A stretch of DNA of 64,000 nucleotides, taken from assembly GCA_040752895.1 (NCBI GenBank), contig JBFMHN010000003.1:157501-221500 (forward strand). Reading direction: 5' to 3'. A program made the position numbers and the translations under genes. The notes beneath the pieces were generated by a model. That model saw only the letters and a list, made by a program, of their open reading frames with translations. It was not told the origin of the DNA and did not search any database. The DNA is from Pseudomonadota bacterium. Lineage in GTDB: Bacteria; Pseudomonadota; Alphaproteobacteria; GCA-2746255. This document shows, one piece after another, positions 1 to 11,492 of the stretch (position 1 is the first letter of the stretch; each line of letters begins with the position of its first letter).

Positions 1-2312
<2,312 letters not shown>

Positions 2313-2316
<4 letters not shown>

Positions 2317-2819
2317 GGGCGCGTTCCCCCCGTACCCAAGACAAAACGCGCGCGTTCGCGCCGCAGCATCTCGTAGGGGCTGACGCAGGTCAGGCTCAGA
2401 CCGATGCAGGCATTGGGTATCTTGATCTTGCGGGTCGAGTCCGCCGGCACTTCGTGCGTGACGACGGTAAAGCCGTGCGCGAGCGCATGCGCCACCAGCC
2501 AGTAATCGGCGACCTGCAGAAAGGTGGCGATCGCGGCGGGTTCGTATGTCTGCCCGGTCGCCCATGCGCTCACCCGGGCGAGTGCGGGCAGGACCGGATC
2601 GTCCGGTGGCAGAAAGAAGGCACGTCCGCGCACCGTGGCCCAGTCCGAAAGCTCGTCCCCGCCTGCTTGCAGTTCGTCGCCGACCTTCTCGATACTTGCC
2701 ACCTGGCCCACTTGGTTCCGGGACACCAACCAGTCCCAGAAAGCCGGGCAGAAATCGAAGCCGTAATGCAGGTTCTTGGCCTGGATGAAGATGTTGGCAT
2801 CGAGAAGGTAACGGGTCAC
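2313..2819 (-). CDS. DUF4411 family PIN-like protein
   Basis: Protein of 168 residues beginning [20 protein letters not shown], the opening of the DUF4411 family. The early LLDANIFI has the acidic residue expected of a PIN-type nuclease fold; further acidic residues and a VVTHE strand sit in the C-terminal half. DUF4411 genes often follow an XRE-ImmA gene and are treated as toxin-like RNases, though the activity is inferred from the fold. Here it overlaps the upstream XRE-ImmA gene by 4 nt and the downstream hsdR by 4 nt, so the pair is translated as part of the restriction operon. It is probably the toxin or effector half of a module with the metallopeptidase. Confidence 0.8.
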
Positions 2820-3973
2820 GGAATGACCCCCACTTCGCGCCCGATATGGTTGAATGTCTCGGTCCTGGCGACACCGAGCATGCGGAAGGCGTCGCGATAG
2901 AGGGTCTGGCCTTCCAGCGTGCTTTCGACCAAGGCGCGCGCGAAGCGGCGGCTCACCCGCGACAGCGTGGTGCGGTAGAAGTCGCCGCCGCCCATGCCGC
3001 CGCGGGCGGCGATGTCGCGCAGGCGTTCCCGCTCGGCGGCCCAGGCGGCATCGAAGGCAGGCCGATCAAGCCAACCTGCATCGAGCAGGCGGCGCAGGAT
3101 AACCAGTGTGCTGACCTTGAAACGCCGTGCCAGCCTCTGCAGGGTGTCGCTCAGCTCTTCGCCACGGACCAGCTCGGCCCGCAAGGTTGCCAAGGGAACC
3201 AGCAGTTCCGCCGCCACCGCGTTGCACCAGACCTCCTCGCGCCTATGGCCGGCAAGCGGCGCCGCGCCGGCATCGGACAGCGCCGAGGCGCCCAGCCAAA
3301 GATGCGCCAGCTCATGCGCCAGCGTGAACATCTGCGCCGATTTGCTGTCCGCGCCATTGATGAACACCAGCGGCGCGCGCCGGTCGGCCAGCGCGAAGCC
3401 CCGGAATTCTTGCGGGTCGAGCGTGCGGCGGTTGTTGCTCAAGACAACCCCGCTCACCATTACTAGCACGCCTAAGCGGTCGGCCTGCCGGATGAACAGG
3501 CGGAACGCTTCCTCCCAGGTGCGGCACGACGCCCGCGCGTCGAGGTCGAAGCCGAGCGCCGCAGCCATCCGCGCCGCCACTGTTTCTGGCGCGGCGGCCA
3601 GCGTGACGCTGCCGACGAAATCGGCCTCCTTCTGGCGCATTGCCAACGCGAATTCCCGATACCAGCCCTGCCGCTCCTGGCAGGCATAGAGCGTGTCGAG
3701 CAGGTTGGGGCTGGGCCGGAGGACAGCACGGCCCTCCATGGTGCGGAAATCCGGGATGGGAAGCGGTTCATCCGGCGGCTGGGGCAGAAACAGGTAGCCG
3801 ATCGGCACATGCACAGCGCGCGCGAAAGCCTCCAGTTGCTTCAGCGTCGGCTGTGTCTCGCCCGCCTCCCAGGCATCGAGCTTCGCAAAGCGATGCTGAA
3901 GGTCAAACGGCTCCAGCCCGGCACGCATGCGAGCCCAGGTCAGCAGCGCAGGATTGATCTCAACACGCTTCAT
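2816..3973 (-). CDS. XRE-family HTH / ImmA-IrrE metallopeptidase
   Basis: Protein of 385 residues with two parts. The N-terminal ~70 residues look like an XRE helix-turn-helix ([41 protein letters not shown]). The central region carries the ImmA/IrrE zinc-peptidase signature HELAHLWLG near residue 218, with a downstream acidic segment ([15 protein letters not shown]) typical of the third ligand. ImmA/IrrE enzymes cleave repressors or antitoxins. Combined HTH-ImmA proteins next to DUF4411 are a known toxin-antitoxin-like arrangement. It overlaps the Abi gene by 4 nt upstream and DUF4411 by 4 nt downstream. Whether it is antitoxin, stress sensor or operon regulator cannot be told from sequence. 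Confidence 0.88.
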   Translation of the reverse strand: MKRVEINPALLTWARMRAGLEPFDLQHRFAKLDAWEAGETQPTLKQLEAFARAVHVPIGYLFLPQPPDEPLPIPDFRTMEGRAVLRPSPNLLDTLYACQERQGWYREFALAMRQKEADFVGSVTLAAAPETVAARMAAALGFDLDARASCRTWEEAFRLFIRQADRLGVLVMVSGVVLSNNRRTLDPQEFRGFALADRRAPLVFINGADSKSAQMFTLAHELAHLWLGASALSDAGAAPLAGHRREEVWCNAVAAELLVPLATLRAELVRGEELSDTLQRLARRFKVSTLVILRRLLDAGWLDRPAFDAAWAAERERLRDIAARGGMGGGDFYRTTLSRVSRRFARALVESTLEGQTLYRDAFRMLGVARTETFNHIGREVGVIP

Positions 3974-4803
3974 CGCCGATCTCCCGCGACGCTGGCAAGC
4001 GCTGCCTTAAGCACCTGAAAGCAGACCTTGGCAGTGTGTTCGTCGGGCGTGAAGCCCGAAACCATCTGCTCGTAAGGATGAATGTAGTTACGGAAATCGC
4101 GCAAACCGTGGCTGAACTTCTTCACGTCGAGCTTTAGAATGCCGACCTCACAGGAGACGTCGATGAACTGTGCGAGACTCCACTCGTGAAAGCGCTTGAC
4201 CGAGCCATCGGCGGCCTTCGGACTCGTTGTTGCGCGATTGAAACGCGCCGGGTCCTTCTGTGCCGCTCCCAGCAGCACGGCTTCAAGAACGCTTCCGCAC
4301 AGAAAAATGACGGAGAGATAGGCCCCGGCCTGCAAAGCCTTCCGCCCCTCGTCAAGACGGCTCTGGATAATCGACACGGCCATTGCTTCGACCGGCAATT
4401 TTTGGACATTAGGGATCGCGAACTCCCGCTCGAGAAACGCATCAACGGTTTCGATGGGAGCGGTGGCCACAGGCTTTCCGGCCAATCGAGCGACGATCGC
4501 CCGGCATTTATCAAGTAACCCGGCGTCGCGCTCTCTTCCATTGAGGTCGCAATCGGCTTGATAGGCATCTAGCAATTCGGAAAGGACGCGCCCTGCAAGC
4601 GCGTCGGACTCCTGCTCCCAGAACGCTCGCACCTTCTTGGCTTTCGACGTGCCGTATTTTTGATATTTTGCGCCGTGGATATCGACTTTGTGCCTAGCGA
4701 AGAACTCACCAAAGGTCGCGTCCGAATAATCGAGCACATACCCGCTCTGCATGCCGAGCAGCTTCTCTAAGTAACGCTTTTCTATGTCTGTAAGGTTACT
4801 CAT
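3970..4803 (-). CDS. Abortive-infection family protein (Abi-C / HEPN-like)
   Basis: Protein of 277 residues. The N-terminus (EKRYLEKLLGMQSGYVLDYSDATFGEFFARH) resembles the AbiJ-type N-terminal domain, which often precedes effector domains. The C-terminal half matches the Abi_C pattern: FLCGSVLEAVLLG, then LRDFRNYIHPYEQ, where R...H spacing is that of a HEPN RNase active site. Such proteins are thought to kill or arrest infected cells. It overlaps hsdS by 4 nt (ATGA) and the XRE-ImmA gene by 4 nt. Its place inside an hsd operon suggests a back-up that acts when restriction fails; that role is inference. Confidence 0.8.
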   Translation of the reverse strand: MSNLTDIEKRYLEKLLGMQSGYVLDYSDATFGEFFARHKVDIHGAKYQKYGTSKAKKVRAFWEQESDALAGRVLSELLDAYQADCDLNGRERDAGLLDKCRAIVARLAGKPVATAPIETVDAFLEREFAIPNVQKLPVEAMAVSIIQSRLDEGRKALQAGAYLSVIFLCGSVLEAVLLGAAQKDPARFNRATTSPKAADGSVKRFHEWSLAQFIDVSCEVGILKLDVKKFSHGLRDFRNYIHPYEQMVSGFTPDEHTAKVCFQVLKAALASVAGDRR

Positions 4804-6188
4804 GCAGCCTCCCCGACGAGTTTGTCGGCTTGGCGCACTCGGACTTCGCCAGACATGAGCTTTGGTAACAGGTAATCCCGCGTAGCAGCTAGGGCTCTGT
4901 TTTCTTTGTCATTCGCGACAATCCGATCAAATAGCGGACGCACTGTTTCATCAAACGCCTTCAGAACAGCGGGTGACGCGACAGTAACCGGTATGGGCCG
5001 GAAGTTAGTCTTGCTGATTTCCTGGAACGTCGAACCATTCGCTTTCTGTAGGATAGTCTCCACGTTCGCCTGGGTCCAAAGCCAAGCGAAGACGTTGGAC
5101 AATCGCTTCCGGCAGACCATGGCAATAAATCCTTGGTTCACAGCTGTCGGTATCTGCGCGATGGCCAAGTAGCCGATAGGAGCCCTGGAGGACAGCAACA
5201 CTGTCCCAACAGGCAGCAAACCTGAGCCAATCTGCGTGAGGCCCTCCGCCGTGATCTGCCGTCCAGTCTGCAGCAAGACGGGCGTGCTCAGAGAGGACAA
5301 ATCCTTCGGTGTCGCCCAAGCGATATCACCGCCCCAGAAGGCGGGTTCTTTTGTGCTAGGCGTAGAGCCACCGACGACATCAACTTCCTGTCCAATGGTC
5401 GAAGTCGCCCACCCCTCCGGCTTGCTGTCGGGGTCGAGGCGAGCGGGGAAGAGGGACCAGAGGTCGGGGGCGAGGTAGGGCGGGCGGCCTTCCATCTTGG
5501 CGCGGGTGGAACCGAAATCGACGAACCAGTCCTTGAAGATCGCCCGCGCCAGCGCCTCCAGCGTCTCGTTCATCCGGCGGTTCAACTCGATCTTGTCATC
5601 GAGCGCACCAAGGACTTCGACAATCGCATCCTGAGACTTTCGATCCGGCATGCAGATGTGAAAAGCCTTGGCCTCAGGGAAGTAGATCGTCTGGTGGACG
5701 CTCCCGACCGCGAAAATCAGAAGGGCTTCGCGCTCAGCAAGCAGAACATACTTCAGGAAATACGGGTTTAGATCCTCTGAACAGATCCAGTTCACGAAGT
5801 CTTGGCTGGTCGACATCGGACGACCCATGACGACGACGTAACCGACGGAGGCCGTTCTAGACAGACAAACAGTGTCCTTCGGCAGAACGCGAGCCGAGGA
5901 ATTTTCAATCCCAAGTTCGTTCGTGTATTCAATTGTCTCTTGAATGACGCGGCCATGATTTCCTGTCGCGTCACGAATGCCGATCCACGGGATCGAGCCG
6001 CCCCAGTATTCCGGATGCCGTCTGCTTGGTGTATGACCGGATTCAAGTCTTGCGACCGACGACAGCGGCGTCCAACGCCATCCTTCTGGTGCCGGCAAAT
6101 TAGGTAGCCCAACAGACAGCGCGTAGCGCCCCGGAATCACGGCGGCAGTGGCGTCGCGTCCACCGGTTATGGTTTGCGCACGCGCCAT
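4800..6188 (-). CDS. hsdS: Type I restriction-modification S (specificity) subunit
   Basis: DNA-recognition subunit (462 residues) that directs HsdM and HsdR to a bipartite target. The two target-recognition domains each open with the usual signature: WRWTPLSSVARLESGHTPSRR...YWGGSIPW near residue 38 and WATSTIGQEVDVVGGSTPSTKEP...WGGDIAW near residue 260. Each domain is followed by a helical spacer (LDDKIELNRRMNETLEALA; FDETVRPLFDRIVANDKENRALAATRDYLLPKLMSGEV). It shares a TGATG stop/start overlap with hsdM and overlaps the Abi gene downstream. Base composition drops within the target-recognition domains compared with hsdM, as is common for S subunits. The recognition sequence cannot be read from this. 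Confidence 0.93.
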   Translation of the reverse strand: MARAQTITGGRDATAAVIPGRYALSVGLPNLPAPEGWRWTPLSSVARLESGHTPSRRHPEYWGGSIPWIGIRDATGNHGRVIQETIEYTNELGIENSSARVLPKDTVCLSRTASVGYVVVMGRPMSTSQDFVNWICSEDLNPYFLKYVLLAEREALLIFAVGSVHQTIYFPEAKAFHICMPDRKSQDAIVEVLGALDDKIELNRRMNETLEALARAIFKDWFVDFGSTRAKMEGRPPYLAPDLWSLFPARLDPDSKPEGWATSTIGQEVDVVGGSTPSTKEPAFWGGDIAWATPKDLSSLSTPVLLQTGRQITAEGLTQIGSGLLPVGTVLLSSRAPIGYLAIAQIPTAVNQGFIAMVCRKRLSNVFAWLWTQANVETILQKANGSTFQEISKTNFRPIPVTVASPAVLKAFDETVRPLFDRIVANDKENRALAATRDYLLPKLMSGEVRVRQADKLVGEAA

Positions 6189-7807
6189 CAGCCCGTCACT
6201 CTCTGAAGGTTTTGGAGAATGCGGGCAGAGAGAACTTCTGCTTCGCCAAACTGACTGCGGAGCTTGTCTGTCAGCTCTGCGAGGCGATCCGCGAAAAGTC
6301 CGTCAAACTCGCTGAATTCGGCCGATCCAACGTACCGTCCTGGTGTCAGGACATGAGCCTGCTGCCTTACTTCTTCAAGTGTCGCTGCCTTGCAGAACCC
6401 CGGCACGTCTTCATAAGCACCCGCTTCAGTTTCAGCTCGCCAGGCATGATAGGCGCGCGTGATCTTCGCGATATCGGTGTCGGAGAATTCCTTGCGCGTG
6501 CGATCCACCATGTGGCCTAGCTTGCGCGCGTCGATGAACAGCACCTCGCCGCGCCGGTCGCGCAGCTTCGCATCGCGCGCGATGCCGTTCGACTTGTCGC
6601 GCGCCAGAAACCACAGGCAGGCCGGAATCTGGGTCGAATAGAAAAGCTGCCCCGGCAGCGCCACCATGCAGTCCACCGCGTCGGCCTCGACCATGGCGCG
6701 GCGGATCGCGTCCTCGCCCGACTGGGCCGAGGACATCGAGCCGTTGGCCAGCACCACGCCCGCCGTGCCGGCAGGCGCCAGGTGCCACCAGATGTGCTGG
6801 AGCCAGGCATAGTTGGCATTGCCCACGGGCGGCGCGCCGAACACCCAGCGGGCATCCTCGCGCAGCCGCTCGCCGCCCCAGTCCGAGATGTTGAAGGGCG
6901 GATTGGCGAGGATGTAATCGAAGCGCAGGTCCTTGAGTTCGTCCTTGTGGAAGCTGCCCTCGTTGTTCCAGCGGATGTCGGCGTCGATGCCGCGCACCGC
7001 GAGGTTCATCTTGGCCAGCCGCCAGGTGGTGTAGTTGCTTTCCTGCCCGTAGATGGCGATGTCGCCGATCCGCCCGCCGTGGCTTTCGACGAACTTCTCG
7101 GACTGAACGAACATGCCACCCGAGCCGCAGCAGGGATCGTAGACGCGGCCCTTGAAGGGCTCCAGCATCTCGACCAGTACGCGCACGACCGAGCGCGGGG
7201 TATAGAATTCGCCGCCGCGCTTGCCTTCGGACCCGGCGAAGCCGCCCAGAAAATATTCGTAGACGCGGCCCAATATGTCCTTGGCCTTGTCGCCCGGCTC
7301 GCCAAGGCCGATGCCCGAGATCAGGTCGATCAGCTCGCCCAGCATCACCTTGTCGAGGGCGGGGCGGTTGTAGTCCTTGGGCAGCACGCCCTTGAGGCCG
7401 GGGTTGTGCGCCTCGATCGACCCCATGGCGTCGTCGATCAGCTTACCGATCGTGGGCTGGCGGGCATTAGCTTGCAGGTGCGACCAGCGGGCCTCCTTCG
7501 GCACCCAGAAGACGTTCTCGGCCAGGTATTCGTCGGGGTCCTCGGCGGCGGCGGGCTCCTCGGCGAGCAGGGCCGCGTGCTTGGCCTCGAAGGCGTTCGA
7601 AATGTACTTAAGGAAGATCAGCCCGAGCGCAACATGCTTGTAATCGGACGGCTCCAGATTCTTGCGCAGCTTGTCGGCGGCCAGGAACATCTGCGCCTCG
7701 AAGCCCAGGTTGGCGCCGTTGCCGTTGGCCTTCGGGGTCTTGGCCGGCTTGGCGGCCTTTGCGGCCGGCGCGCCAGCGGCGAATTTTTTCGCGTGTCCAC
7801 GGGCCAT
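6188..7807 (-). CDS. hsdM: Type I restriction-modification M (N6-adenine methyltransferase) subunit
   Basis: Methyltransferase of 539 residues that modifies adenine in the target recognised by HsdS. After a lysine/alanine-rich N-terminal tail (about 30 residues) comes the HsdM N-terminal helical domain ([27 protein letters not shown]). The N6-adenine methyltransferase core follows, with SAM-binding motif I ([11 protein letters not shown]) near residue 223 and catalytic motif IV NPPF ([14 protein letters not shown]) near residue 302. It starts 20 nt after the ribbon-helix-helix gene and runs directly into hsdS (TGATG), so it is the first enzyme gene of the operon. Confidence 0.96.
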   Translation of the reverse strand: MARGHAKKFAAGAPAAKAAKPAKTPKANGNGANLGFEAQMFLAADKLRKNLEPSDYKHVALGLIFLKYISNAFEAKHAALLAEEPAAAEDPDEYLAENVFWVPKEARWSHLQANARQPTIGKLIDDAMGSIEAHNPGLKGVLPKDYNRPALDKVMLGELIDLISGIGLGEPGDKAKDILGRVYEYFLGGFAGSEGKRGGEFYTPRSVVRVLVEMLEPFKGRVYDPCCGSGGMFVQSEKFVESHGGRIGDIAIYGQESNYTTWRLAKMNLAVRGIDADIRWNNEGSFHKDELKDLRFDYILANPPFNISDWGGERLREDARWVFGAPPVGNANYAWLQHIWWHLAPAGTAGVVLANGSMSSAQSGEDAIRRAMVEADAVDCMVALPGQLFYSTQIPACLWFLARDKSNGIARDAKLRDRRGEVLFIDARKLGHMVDRTRKEFSDTDIAKITRAYHAWRAETEAGAYEDVPGFCKAATLEEVRQQAHVLTPGRYVGSAEFSEFDGLFADRLAELTDKLRSQFGEAEVLSARILQNLQRVTG

Positions 7808-7827
7808 GCCGCTGTCTCCCCTTCGAT

Positions 7828-8034
7828 CTATCGTTTGCCGGATGCGTCGTCGGGCAACACGCGCCGTGGGTTCGGCGGTCTGCCTTGCATGTCCAGATAG
7901 CGGTCGAGGGCCTGTCGCAGCACCCAGGCGATCGAGGCGTCGTTCGTCCTGGCTATATCCCGGACACGCTTGAACTGCGTTTCGGTCAAGATGACCGACG
8001 TCCGAAACTCTTTCCTCTCCGGCCTGGCCGCCAT
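7828..8034 (-). CDS. Ribbon-helix-helix DNA-binding protein, first gene of the hsd operon
   Basis: Small protein of 68 residues ([20 protein letters not shown]...). The short beta strand EFRTSVILT followed by two helices ([29 protein letters not shown]) is the Arc/CopG ribbon-helix-helix pattern. The ATG at 8034 is preferred over an in-frame ATG 39 nt upstream because GGGAG lies about 8 nt before it. The gene is 20 nt upstream of hsdM on the same strand. It is therefore a likely autoregulator or antitoxin-type regulator of the restriction operon; the role is inferred from position and fold. Confidence 0.72.
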   Translation of the reverse strand: MAARPERKEFRTSVILTETQFKRVRDIARTNDASIAWVLRQALDRYLDMQGRPPNPRRVLPDDASGKR

Positions 8035-8062
8035 GGTCGGGTCTCCCGTTGCTCCGTCGAAC

Positions 8063-8092
8063 ATGATATGCAAATTACACCAACTATGTCAC
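8063..8092 (-). promoter_or_regulatory. Possible promoter of the hsd operon
   Basis: Reading the minus strand, GTGACA (8092-8087) and TATCAT (8068-8063) are separated by 18 nt and lie about 30 nt upstream of the ribbon-helix-helix start. The spacing and similarity to -35/-10 elements are reasonable but not strong, and the call rests on pattern only. The stretch abuts the transposase remnant, whose insertion may have set the upstream edge of the promoter region. Confidence 0.35.
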
Positions 8093-8099
8093 GATGCAT

Positions 8100-8396
8100 T
8101 CAGCAGTCACCCGATGTTTTCCGCCCCTTTGGGGATCGGACCATGCCGACGCCCCCATCACCGCCGCCATGCTTTACGATCTGGTTCAGTGCCCCCATCG
8201 TCCGGCCATGGACCTCTTCGGCGATCCCTTCGCGCCGGCACAGCTCCGAGATCGAGCATTCGCCGCGAAGGCCGGCCAGCACGATCCGGATCTTTTCCTC
8301 GGCCGAATACTGGCGGTGCGTGGCCCGCCGAATGTCGCGGATCGTTTTCTCCGCGCTCTCTGGGTCGTGTCTCGTTTCTGTCTCGTCTTCGCCGCC
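8100..8396 (-). pseudogene. IS3-type transposase OrfA remnant
   Basis: The minus-strand frame from 8396 reads ...DPESAEKTIRDIRRATHRQY, then a conserved helix-turn-helix (SAEEKIRIVLAGLRGECSISELCRREGIA). This is the N-terminal part of the OrfA transposase subunit of IS3-family elements. There is a TAA immediately upstream and no usable start. After GIAE the reading changes to unrelated residues (EEVHGRTMGALNQ...) and ends at 8100, so the 3' half of orfA and all of orfB are lost. No terminal inverted repeats were found. It marks an old insertion next to the hsd operon. Confidence 0.72.
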
Positions 8397-8575
8397 TTAG
8401 GGGCTACGATGAGCCGGAAACCCTCCCTTATTCAGTCACCTGATTCTGTCCAATATGTTCTGAAGGGATACAACGGGATGGGCGTCGGTTTGGGCGACGG
8501 GCGCCTTAGCTTCAGGGACCCGCCGCTTCGATCCCATTCTCTGCCGACTTGACTGGAGTGGCGGCCGACCCCGCC

Positions 8576-8875
8576 TTAATGCGATCCACCATGTTTCCGG
8601 CTCAGCGTGTCGCGGACATCCAGGAGCAGTTTTCGATAGCCACTCTCCGTCATCCATTTGGCCCGCTTCAGATGCGTCTCCCAGCATAGCCGTGTTCGGT
8701 CGGGCTCGGCTGCCGGGTTGCGGTGCAGGACGACCCGCGCCACCTCTCGCCAGTCGGCACCCTCGTCTTCTGCATCCAGCAGCCGGAGGTAGGTGACGAA
8801 GTGCTGCTCGTCGTAAGGGGTGATGCTGTTTGACCAAGGCACGTCGTCGGCAACGTCGGGATCGAGCTCGGTCAT
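8576..8875 (-). CDS. DUF2285-like DNA-binding protein
   Basis: Protein of 99 residues from the ATG at 8875. The residues TPYDEQHFVTYLRLLDAEDEGADWREVARVVLHRNP...RLCWETHLKRAKWMTESGYRKLL match the short DUF2285-type (RovC-like DNA-binding) proteins found in alphaproteobacterial ICEs. A longer reading with an earlier start (8995) would run through the operator region and is less likely. It is divergent from the XRE gene at 9009 and shares a 133-bp intergenic region holding two palindromes. Together the two probably form the element's regulatory switch. Confidence 0.72.
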   Translation of the reverse strand: MTELDPDVADDVPWSNSITPYDEQHFVTYLRLLDAEDEGADWREVARVVLHRNPAAEPDRTRLCWETHLKRAKWMTESGYRKLLLDVRDTLSRKHGGSH

Positions 8876-8939
8876 AATCCGGCCTTCCTGAAGCCGTCCG
8901 TCTCCGCTGTGTGCAGACGGAGGCGCTACCGTCGAACAG

Positions 8940-8973
8940 TATCCCGATATGGGATAATCCGAAATCAGGATTA
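8940..8973. promoter_or_regulatory. Two adjacent palindromes between divergent DUF2285 and XRE genes
   Basis: TATCCC-N5-GGGATA occupies 8940-8956. It overlaps by 2 nt with TAATCC-N7-GGATTA at 8955-8973, and the two share the half-site core ATCC. The pair sits 36 nt before the XRE start and 65 nt before the DUF2285 start. This is a typical position for operators bound by a dimeric XRE-type repressor. Which protein binds is inference. Confidence 0.6.
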
Positions 8974-9008
8974 ATGGAAGAGCCGGCCTCACCATTTAGC
9001 CGGTTTTC

Positions 9009-9299
9009 ATGCCCAAATCGCTCCGCACGCCGCGGCAAGAACGACTGCAAGCATTATTAGCCGAAGTCCGGAAAGCCAGAAAGCTCACGCAATCCGATGT
9101 TGCCGAACGGCTCGATCGCCCGCAGTCCTTTGTAGCCAAGTATGAAGGCGGCGAACGCAGGCTGGATGTCGTTGAATTCGTCGAGGTCGCGCAAGCGCTT
9201 GAAACAGACCCCTGCGCATTGCTCTCGAACCTTCTTCATGCCGACGAACCTTTGCCCCCTCCGATTCAAAGTCGCCGACCAAAGCGCACCAGAGCATAG
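9009..9299 (+). CDS. XRE-family transcriptional regulator
   Basis: Protein of 96 residues. The central Cro/C1-type helix-turn-helix is clear (RLQALLAEVRKARKLTQSDVAERLDRPQSFVAKYEGGERRLDVVEFVEVAQAL, residues ~12-64), with a proline- and arginine-rich tail. Single-domain XRE proteins of this size commonly repress transfer or excision genes of ICEs. It is transcribed divergently from the DUF2285 gene, with the palindrome pair upstream, and convergently with the AraC gene at 9424. Confidence 0.85.
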   Translation: MPKSLRTPRQERLQALLAEVRKARKLTQSDVAERLDRPQSFVAKYEGGERRLDVVEFVEVAQALETDPCALLSNLLHADEPLPPPIQSRRPKRTRA

Positions 9300-9423
9300 G
9301 CCACTTCGTCGGCGGTCCGGACTTCGCAGGCTGGTCCAGGCGCGTCTGTCCGTCGCGCACTCACGCTATCGACATATCACTTCGGGTGCGCATGAGGGAT
9401 CGCTATCGTAACCGTTTTGCAGA

Positions 9424-10362
9424 TCAGCGCCGATCAATCCGAAAACGGGATGGCGTTGTGCCTGTCAGCTTCCGGAAATTGTCGGTGAAGTGGCTATGAC
9501 TCGCGAAGCCAACGGCGAGCGCGACCTCGGCGATCGACCGGTCGGCACCGAGCAGCAGCTCCTTGCCTCGGCGGATGCGCCGTTCGATCAGGTAGCGATG
9601 CGGCGGCCTGCCGGTGGAGGTCTTGAAAGCTTCGCCGAAATGATGCGTGCTCAAACCCGCTACCGCCGCGAGATCGCGCAGGCTCACAGCTTCGGCCAAA
9701 TGCGCCTCGATGTAGTCGGCGACGCGCCGTAGGCGCAGCGCGCCGAGTCCCCCGATCACCGGCGGCGACCGCTTCAATCCATCGCCATAGGTACGGAAGA
9801 TGTGGACGGCGAGCGCCGATCCCAGGCCTTCGGTATAGAGCCGGCCGCCCGCGCCGCGTTCGGCCAGTTCCTGGCGCCACGCCGCTGTCATGCCCTCGAT
9901 GACCGGATCGCGGATGCCGATCACGGTTCGCAGCACTGGCTCGTTCCCATCGAAGGCATCGCTCACGACTTGCTCGATGAAGGTCCGTTCCATCGCGATG
10001 ACGAAAACCCGAGGCGAACTCGTCCAGCGCAGGAAGATCGGCCGGTCGGCGGGATTGATATGAAGTTCCCCGGCGACGATCCGGCGCCGTTCCGTTTGCC
10101 GGTTCTCGGGTAGGCGCCATTCCATCTCGAACGGCTCGCCCTCATGGATGGCGACGATGAACTGTGACGCGCCGAGCATCGCGCCCGGATTTGGCTGCAA
10201 TGTGCAGCGGCTGACTCCGACTCCACCATGGACGATCCGCTCGGCATAGGATAACCGAGCAGGAGGAGTTTCGGCGCCGAAGTCGATCAGCTCTATTAGG
10301 TTCTTGGGCTGCGAATCCGGCATCCCTCGAAGCCTCCATCCAATGATGGCCGAGGTTGGCAT
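9424..10362 (-). CDS. AraC-family transcriptional regulator
   Basis: Protein of 312 residues. The C-terminal ~100 residues hold the double helix-turn-helix of AraC/XylS regulators (VADYIEAHLAEAVSLRDLAAVAGLSTHHFGEAFKTSTGRPPHRYLIERRI, then SIAEVALAVGFASHSHFTDNFRKLTGTTPSRFR). The N-terminal ~200 residues are a sensory or dimerisation region without recognisable catalytic motifs. It is monocistronic, convergent with the XRE gene, and faces an AT-rich intergenic region of about 200 bp shared with the lipoprotein locus at 10569. A regulatory link to that broken locus is possible but unproven. Confidence 0.88.
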   Translation of the reverse strand: MPTSAIIGWRLRGMPDSQPKNLIELIDFGAETPPARLSYAERIVHGGVGVSRCTLQPNPGAMLGASQFIVAIHEGEPFEMEWRLPENRQTERRRIVAGELHINPADRPIFLRWTSSPRVFVIAMERTFIEQVVSDAFDGNEPVLRTVIGIRDPVIEGMTAAWRQELAERGAGGRLYTEGLGSALAVHIFRTYGDGLKRSPPVIGGLGALRLRRVADYIEAHLAEAVSLRDLAAVAGLSTHHFGEAFKTSTGRPPHRYLIERRIRRGKELLLGADRSIAEVALAVGFASHSHFTDNFRKLTGTTPSRFRIDRR

Positions 10363-10568
10363 CCAAATGTCGAGTATCCATATATCGTCTCGATCGCTTT
10401 GATCCCAGCCTCGCGCAATAGAGGAAGGAATAGTAAAAGATTAGGTCAAGCATAAGGCGAGTATTTCGAGGACAATTACCGTCAATGTTAATATAAGTTT
10501 TACTATTTTTACTTTATTTCAATGTTTGGTAACTTACGGCGCCGTGCGCAGAAGCGGAGGAGCATCTG

Positions 10569-11187
10569 ATGAGTTCGCGCTGCAATCTGGTCGTTTGCGT
10601 CGCTGCGCTGTCTTTCCTCGCCGCCTGCGATAATCCGCCGAAGGCGGACAAGAGCAGCTTCGAAAAGGCGCTTCAGAGCTACTACGACGCCCACCCCGTC
10701 TGCGCCGCGATCCCCGTTGACGTTCCCCGTCGAACTCCGCAGCGATGGAGATGCCGCCAGGAAGCGGCAGCTGGAGTCGCTGGTCACGGCTGGTCTGATC
10801 TCGGTCGCGACGATCCAGAAGAACGAACCCGCCGCTTCAGGACAAGCGCGCGCGGTTGACTATCTCCGCTACGCGCCGACCGCCGCCGGCGAGAAGGCCG
10901 TGCGAAAGGGCGCGAACAGTTTTCTCGGCGGGACGGACATCTGTTTTGCCTGGCGCAAGGTGGTCAAGATCGAGTCCTTCACCGAGCCGGCCGAGGCGAT
11001 GGGGCTGAAGGTCTCGCGCGTCACTTATGCTTATGAACTGACGGACGTGGAGCCGTGGGCGAAGGGGGTGGACATCGCGGTTGCTTTCCCGCAGATTGGG
11101 GCCTTACTGGCGAAACCCAGTGGCCGCGCGACCGACGTTCTGGTCCAGACCGACGAAGGCTGGAAGCACGAACGCGACATCCGTTGA
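10569..11187 (+). pseudogene. Putative lipoprotein gene broken by a frameshift
   Basis: The first frame starts MSSRCNLVVCVAALSFLAAC, a lipoprotein signal peptide with a lipobox ending at Cys20. It stays protein-like to about CAAIP. A second frame then continues with LTFPVELRSDGDAARKRQLESLVTAGL to a stop at 11187. Removing one G near 10716 would join the two into a protein of about 205 residues. The family is not recognised; the C-terminal part (DICFAWRKVVKIESFTEP...WKHERDIR) looks like a soluble periplasmic domain. The break may be a genuine mutation or a sequencing error. Confidence 0.6.
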
Positions 11188-11492
11188 CGGAACAAGTATC
11201 AGAACCGGAATCGATTTCGTGCTACACGGCCATGGGCCGCGACGGCTTCGTTCGCTGCGGCACTATGCCAGCCCATCATCCGACGATTACCCCGTTTCTC
11301 CGACAATCTCCGGTTGAACTCGGAAGCCGCGCATCTCCCGCGTGCCGATATCGACAGGTGTCGCTGGAATATTCTTCCCGAGGCCCGTGCCGCGCTTGAG
11401 CGGCGAGCCATGCTTCCCAGCGACAGATCGTCGAACAGCCCCGCCCGGCGATTCTTATGCCACGAGCGGCGCGATGGGAGGAGGCGGAGCCC
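11188..11492. other. Intergenic stretch with no recognised gene
   Basis: These 305 bases between the broken lipoprotein gene and the DUF6499-type regulator hold only short overlapping frames on both strands, none resembling a known family. GGGAGGAGGCGGAG just before 11493 is the ribosome-binding site of the next gene. Confidence 0.5.
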
